Assembly (NCBI GenBank): GCA_900554615.1
Contig: USIB01000068.1
Coordinates: forward strand, 1 to 6,590
Origin: an uncultured Mycoplasmatota bacterium
GTDB lineage: Bacteria > Bacillota_I > Bacilli_A > RF39 > UBA660
DNA length: 6,590 nucleotides
Direction: 5' to 3'
Shown here: piece by piece, positions 5,813 to 6,590 of the stretch
Numbering within the stretch: the first letter of the stretch is position 1
Layout: the number at the start of each line of letters is the position of its first letter
The notes under the pieces: model-generated
The model's input: only the letters and a program-made list of their open reading frames with translations
Database searches by the model: none
What the model was told of the DNA's origin: nothing
Translations under genes and position numbers: made by a program

Positions 5813-6511
5813 TTGAAAGTATATGTATATTTAGATGAAAGTGGCTCTATTCATAAAAATAGTACTACTAAGTATTTTGCAGTAGGAGGCTATTTTATTT
5901 TTACTGAGGATAAAAATAAAGTAACATCTTTATATAAAAGAATAAATAAAAAAATTAAAAATACTAGAAATATTCCTTTATCAAAAGAAATAAAATCTTA
6001 TGATATGAAAGATGAAGAAAAAATAATGTTTTTTAATAAAATACAAGATATAGATACTTTTTATGGAAGCGTAAAAATATTTGATAAGGAATCTATGAGA
6101 AAAGAAATTGTTCATTCTAATATATTTTTTAACTATGCAGTTAAGTTACTTTTTCAAGATTGCATTTTACCTTTATTAGATTTTGAAAAAATAAAAGATA
6201 ATATAGAGTTTATTGTTAGTATAGATAATAGAAATATAAGAGTTGGTGATTTAAATAATTTAGAAACTTATTTAAAAACTGAGTTTTGTTTAGAAGATTA
6301 CGACTTTAAAATAACATATTATGATTCCTCTAGTAATTATGGTATTCAGTTAGCAGATTTAATAGTAAATACATTTTATAATTCATATAAAGATAGAAAA
6401 ATAGTAAGGAAAGTATTACCTTTTTTAAAGAAAGAAAACTTTAGAATTAGTGTGTTTCCGGGACATCAAATAAAAGGGAGAAAAGAGAAAATTGCCCATA
6501 AAATTGTTTGA
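5813..6511 (+). CDS. DUF3800 family protein
   Basis: A 232-residue protein of unknown function. It starts with YVYLDESGS (4-12), the acidic N-terminal motif of the DUF3800 family, and has the other usual conserved sites: SKEIKSYDM (57-65, E59), IVSIDNRNIR (134-143, D138), YYDSS (169-173, D171) and GIQLADLIVN (177-186, Q179, D182). The spaced acidic residues on alternating strands suggest an RNase H-like, metal-dependent nuclease fold, as proposed for the family; activity is not established. No signal peptide or membrane segment is seen. The start is TTG, set by AAGGA at 5799-5803 and by the DESG motif close behind it; no in-frame ATG lies upstream at a usable distance. The gene is separate from the ribosomal operon, with its own promoter and palindrome. 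Lysine is AAA in 27 of 31 codons, unlike the operon upstream, which may point to later acquisition. Confidence 0.85.
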   Translation: MKVYVYLDESGSIHKNSTTKYFAVGGYFIFTEDKNKVTSLYKRINKKIKNTRNIPLSKEIKSYDMKDEEKIMFFNKIQDIDTFYGSVKIFDKESMRKEIVHSNIFFNYAVKLLFQDCILPLLDFEKIKDNIEFIVSIDNRNIRVGDLNNLETYLKTEFCLEDYDFKITYYDSSSNYGIQLADLIVNTFYNSYKDRKIVRKVLPFLKKENFRISVFPGHQIKGRKEKIAHKIV

Positions 6512-6573
6512 CAACTATAATAAAATATGATAAAACTTGAGTTTGACAGCAAAAATGAGCAAAACCATATAAT
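6508..6573 (+). promoter_or_regulatory. Two possible tandem promoters after DUF3800
   Basis: TTGACA occurs twice, at 6508-6513 (overlapping the TGA stop) and 6543-6548, 35 bp apart. The first has TAAAAC at 6531-6536 after 17 bp. The second has a perfect TATAAT at 6568-6573, but after 19 bp. They could serve a gene beyond the right edge. In DNA this AT-rich either may be chance, and the second conflicts with reading the hairpin at 6554-6590 as a terminator. Confidence 0.3.
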
Positions 6574-6590
6574 ATAAGGTATTGCTCATT
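6554..6590. terminator. Inverted repeat at the right edge, probable terminator
   Basis: AATGAGCAA (6554-6562) and TTGCTCATT (6582-6590) are perfect reverse complements; ACC (6564-6566) and GGT (6578-6580) extend the stem after one A-A mismatch, leaving an 11-nt loop. An A run precedes the left arm. The right arm ends exactly at the window edge, so a following T run cannot be seen. Lying about 40 bases after the DUF3800 stop, it is most simply a terminator. The alternative is a dyad operator centred on the TATAAT at 6568-6573. Confidence 0.5.

Noticed and set aside
6509..6511. TGA read as tryptophan (mycoplasma code)
   Set aside because: All tryptophans in conserved positions are TGG. Reading through the DUF3800 TGA would add only two more residues after it before TAA, so the case is not decisive alone, but TGG use argues for the standard code.

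Overview
The window looks like a low-GC (roughly 30% by eye) Gram-positive chromosome, most likely a member of the Bacilli or a related gut Firmicutes/Tenericutes lineage. Supporting signs are strong AGGAGG-type ribosome binding sites, TTGACA/TATAAT promoters, L13-S9 ribosomal gene pairing, and a cell-surface protein with an InlB-type B repeat. Every tryptophan in the genes is encoded by TGG and one gene ends in TGA, so the code appears to be the standard bacterial one rather than the mycoplasma code. No RNA gene, insertion sequence or CRISPR array was seen.

Layout. Positions 3-917 (+) hold the C-terminal end of a secreted or surface protein: Ig-like segments, one InlB B repeat, then a cysteine-rich tail. 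It converges on a YigZ/IMPACT-family gene (930-1511, -), and the two share one small hairpin that can terminate both transcripts. A compact divergent promoter region (1512-1597) separates yigZ from a rightward operon: uvrC (1598-3364), a small HAD-type phosphatase-like gene overlapping the uvrC stop (3354-3827), and a freestanding B3/B4 tRNA-editing-like gene (3829-4524). A perfect 9-bp hairpin follows this operon.

Positions 4525-4830 contain no gene. They hold the hairpin, AT-rich DNA with short palindromes and an imperfect direct repeat, a near-consensus promoter (TTGACA-17-TAAAAT) and a leader of about 85 nt that may be the L13 autoregulatory leader. Then come rplM (4831-5274) and rpsI (5274-5693), coupled through TAATG and closed by a strong terminator. 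A separate gene, 5813-6511, encodes a DUF3800 protein. It starts with TTG and has its own promoter, overlapped by a 25-bp near-perfect palindrome. The window ends in promoter-like sequences and an inverted repeat cut by the edge.

How the genes fit together. The centre is housekeeping: UvrC is the dual-incision nuclease of nucleotide excision repair, the B3/B4 protein probably clears mischarged tRNA, and L13/S9 are structural parts of the ribosome. The two ends are more accessory-like: the modular surface protein with a local GC-rich patch in its tail, and the self-contained DUF3800 unit with its palindrome and a codon choice different from its neighbours. The DUF3800 unit is the best candidate for something undescribed, but nothing here proves a new system.
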